A stretch of 7,888 nt of DNA, taken from positions 1 to 7,888 of the forward strand of contig JAJYPO010000100.1 in the NCBI GenBank assembly GCA_021795275.1, given 5' to 3'. This document shows, one piece after another, positions 6,563 to 7,888 of this stretch (position 1 is the stretch's first letter; the number at the start of each line of letters is the position of its first letter). The position numbers were made by a program, and so were the translations under genes. Origin of the DNA: Nitrospirota bacterium (GTDB taxonomy: Bacteria > Nitrospirota_A > Leptospirillia > Leptospirillales > Leptospirillaceae). Below the pieces are notes generated by a model. That model did no database searches. It was not told the DNA's origin and was given only the letters and a program-made list of their open reading frames with translations.

Positions 6563-6575
6563 GTGACAAAGTCAC
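6563..6575. promoter_or_regulatory. Palindrome GTGAC-AAA-GTCAC, candidate operator
   Basis: A perfect 5-bp dyad with a 3-bp centre lies between the chemoreceptor terminator and the sqr promoter, centred about 77 bp upstream of the predicted sqr start of transcription. That is a usual place for an activator site. The identity of the regulator is unknown and the site may be chance. Confidence 0.3.
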
Positions 6576-6610
6576 CTTTGGAATCGCTGGCCCGGGAAGG
6601 CGGGTCGATG

Positions 6611-6635
6611 AAAAGAGTCTCCCTCCCGGGGAGAC
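6611..6635 (-). terminator. Intrinsic terminator of the chemoreceptor gene
   Basis: GTCTCCC at 6617-6623 and GGGAGAC at 6629-6635 form a perfect 7-bp stem with a 5-nt loop. On the minus strand it is followed by TCTTTTC (6610-6616). It starts one base after the stop codon of the chemoreceptor gene. Confidence 0.7.
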
Positions 6636-6636
6636 G

Positions 6637-7888
6637 TCAGACCCGGAAGCGGCCGACGGCTTCCCGGAGGCTTTCCGAGCCCTGTCTGACTTCCCGGACG
6701 GTCTTCTGGGTCTCCTCCGAGATGCCGGCGATCGCGTCGAACCCCTCGATCGAGCGGGAGAGAAGGTTCTGGACATCCCGGATCGTCTGGACCTGCTTTT
6801 CGAGGCTTCCCTTGAGATCCACAAGAATTCTCCGGGAGATCGACCCGACCTCCTCCCGGATCTGCCGGAGGGAATTCTGGGCTCCCGTCGACCGCCGCTG
6901 ACTCTCGGAGACGCCGGATGCCGCCTGGAGAAGGGAGCGGGAGAGCTCGCCGATCTCTTCCTGGACAGTCTGGACAATGGCGGCGATGTTGTTGATGGAG
7001 TGATCGGTCGTCCCGGCCAGCTTGCGCACCTCGTCCGCCACGACCGCGAATCCCCGCCCCTGCTCTCCCGCCCGCGCCGCCTCGACGGCGGCGTTCAGGG
7101 CCAGGAGATTGGTCTGGGCAGAAATCATCCGGATCTCCGTCACGATCGTTCCGATCTCCTCGGAGCGACGGACCAGACTCTCCATGATTTTCTGCCCCTG
7201 GAGAACAGAACCGGCCAGGAGCTCGACCGAGGAGAAGGCCTCCTGGACCGATCCCATCCCCTCTTCGCTGATCGACTGGGCCCGCTTTGCGGTCTCCTCC
7301 GTTTCCGAGAAGGTGCGGGAGAGATCCTGGGACTCCCGGATCATCCGGTCCGCCACGCTGACGAAGGAGGAAAACTCTCCACGGATGCCGGCGACCCGCT
7401 CCTCCAGATGGGCGGCGTTATTCTCGAGGTTCTCCGTCTGGGCGGAGCTCTCCCCCGCCTCCCGGTGGACCGTCCGGACAAGGTCCGAAATCTGTGCGAC
7501 CATCTGCCCCATCTCCCGGACGAGATGTCCGAACTCGTCCCGGGCCCGGGCGAGCCGGCTCTCCTCCCGCACGGCAAAGTCCCCCCGGGCAAGCTCCCCC
7601 ATGCGTCCGATGACGCAGGTCATCCCCAGGGAGACCGTCTTCAGGATCCCGAGGCCGAGGAAGAGGATGGTGAGCGCCACGACCACCGAGGAGAGCTCGA
7701 TCAGCAGGATGGAACGGCCGATCAGGCGATCGGTCTTCGCGGCCAGCAGAGCCCCTAGCTGGCTGTTGTAGGCGGCGATGGTGACCGAGGTGGCCCTGTA
7801 GGCGCGGAAGAACTGCCCGAAGGAGCCTCCATAGATCGCACGGGCCGAAGGGATCTGTCCGGCGCCCAACAGGGCCCGGATCTGGATC
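6637..7888 (-). CDS. Methyl-accepting chemotaxis protein, N-terminus cut by window edge
   Basis: At least 416 codons are visible and the frame is open at the right edge, so the true start lies outside; the TTG at 7869 is not a credible start. In order of translation there is the end of a periplasmic or extracytoplasmic helical sensor region, one transmembrane helix (about 7639-7713, [20 protein letters not shown]), a HAMP-like segment ([12 protein letters not shown]...RDEFGHL), and a long coiled-coil signalling domain. The hairpin tip is [20 protein letters not shown] and [15 protein letters not shown] (about 7012-7122), which binds CheA and CheW. The protein ends VGRFRV with no NWETF-type CheR/CheB-tethering peptide. 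The first transmembrane helix and most of the ligand-binding domain are not visible, so the stimulus cannot be told. No che genes are in the window. Its position upstream of sqr allows, but does not show, a link to sulfide or redox sensing. Confidence 0.95.
   Translation of the reverse strand, partial: IQIRALLGAGQIPSARAIYGGSFGQFFRAYRATSVTIAAYNSQLGALLAAKTDRLIGRSILLIELSSVVVALTILFLGLGILKTVSLGMTCVIGRMGELARGDFAVREESRLARARDEFGHLVREMGQMVAQISDLVRTVHREAGESSAQTENLENNAAHLEERVAGIRGEFSSFVSVADRMIRESQDLSRTFSETEETAKRAQSISEEGMGSVQEAFSSVELLAGSVLQGQKIMESLVRRSEEIGTIVTEIRMISAQTNLLALNAAVEAARAGEQGRGFAVVADEVRKLAGTTDHSINNIAAIVQTVQEEIGELSRSLLQAASGVSESQRRSTGAQNSLRQIREEVGSISRRILVDLKGSLEKQVQTIRDVQNLLSRSIEGFDAIAGISEETQKTVREVRQGSESLREAVGRFRV

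Noticed and set aside
5262..6566. 434-codon open frame on the plus strand opposite sqr
   Set aside because: Mirrors the sqr codons and crosses the sqr promoter; no recognisable domain.
1..7888. CRISPR array, tRNA or rRNA genes
   Set aside because: No regularly spaced repeats and no tRNA- or rRNA-like sequence were seen on either strand.

Overview
The window is a GC-rich (roughly 60 %) bacterial chromosomal segment in which every gene I can support lies on the minus strand. It therefore reads from right to left: a methyl-accepting chemotaxis protein (partial, cut by the right edge), a sulfide:quinone oxidoreductase-family flavoprotein, a DUF1641 protein, a dihydrolipoyl-dehydrogenase-like flavoprotein, an orphan Wadjet JetA (DUF3375) gene, and a broken Rpn/YhgA-type nuclease gene. 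The sqr-DUF1641 pair suggests a lithotroph or sulfur-handling bacterium. A Leptospirillum-like (Nitrospirota) acidophile would fit the gene content, but that is an impression and cannot be proved from this window.

Right part (4384-7888), energy and sensing. The chemoreceptor ends in an intrinsic terminator placed directly on its stop codon. A good sigma70-type promoter (TTGCGG-17 nt-TAGAAT) then drives sqr through a leader of about 150 nt that can form three successive hairpins. The DUF1641 gene follows 9 nt after sqr and the pair closes with a strong hairpin plus seven-T terminator. That terminator ends only 17 nt before the start codon of the lpd-like gene, so lpd expression appears to depend on readthrough or on a promoter inside the DUF1641 gene.

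Left part (1-2972), an apparently decaying defence or accessory patch. The 479-residue JetA reading frame is intact, but where family members have their ATG this copy has ATC, placed correctly behind a strong Shine-Dalgarno sequence. No jetB, jetC or jetD is visible on either side. The Rpn-family gene downstream is disrupted by at least three, probably five, +1 frameshifts, several in homopolymers. The extreme left holds compact hairpins, two of which resemble the structured end of an IS200/IS605-type element that would lie outside the window.

Long open frames on the plus strand are antisense shadows created by strong G/C third-position bias and are not annotated.
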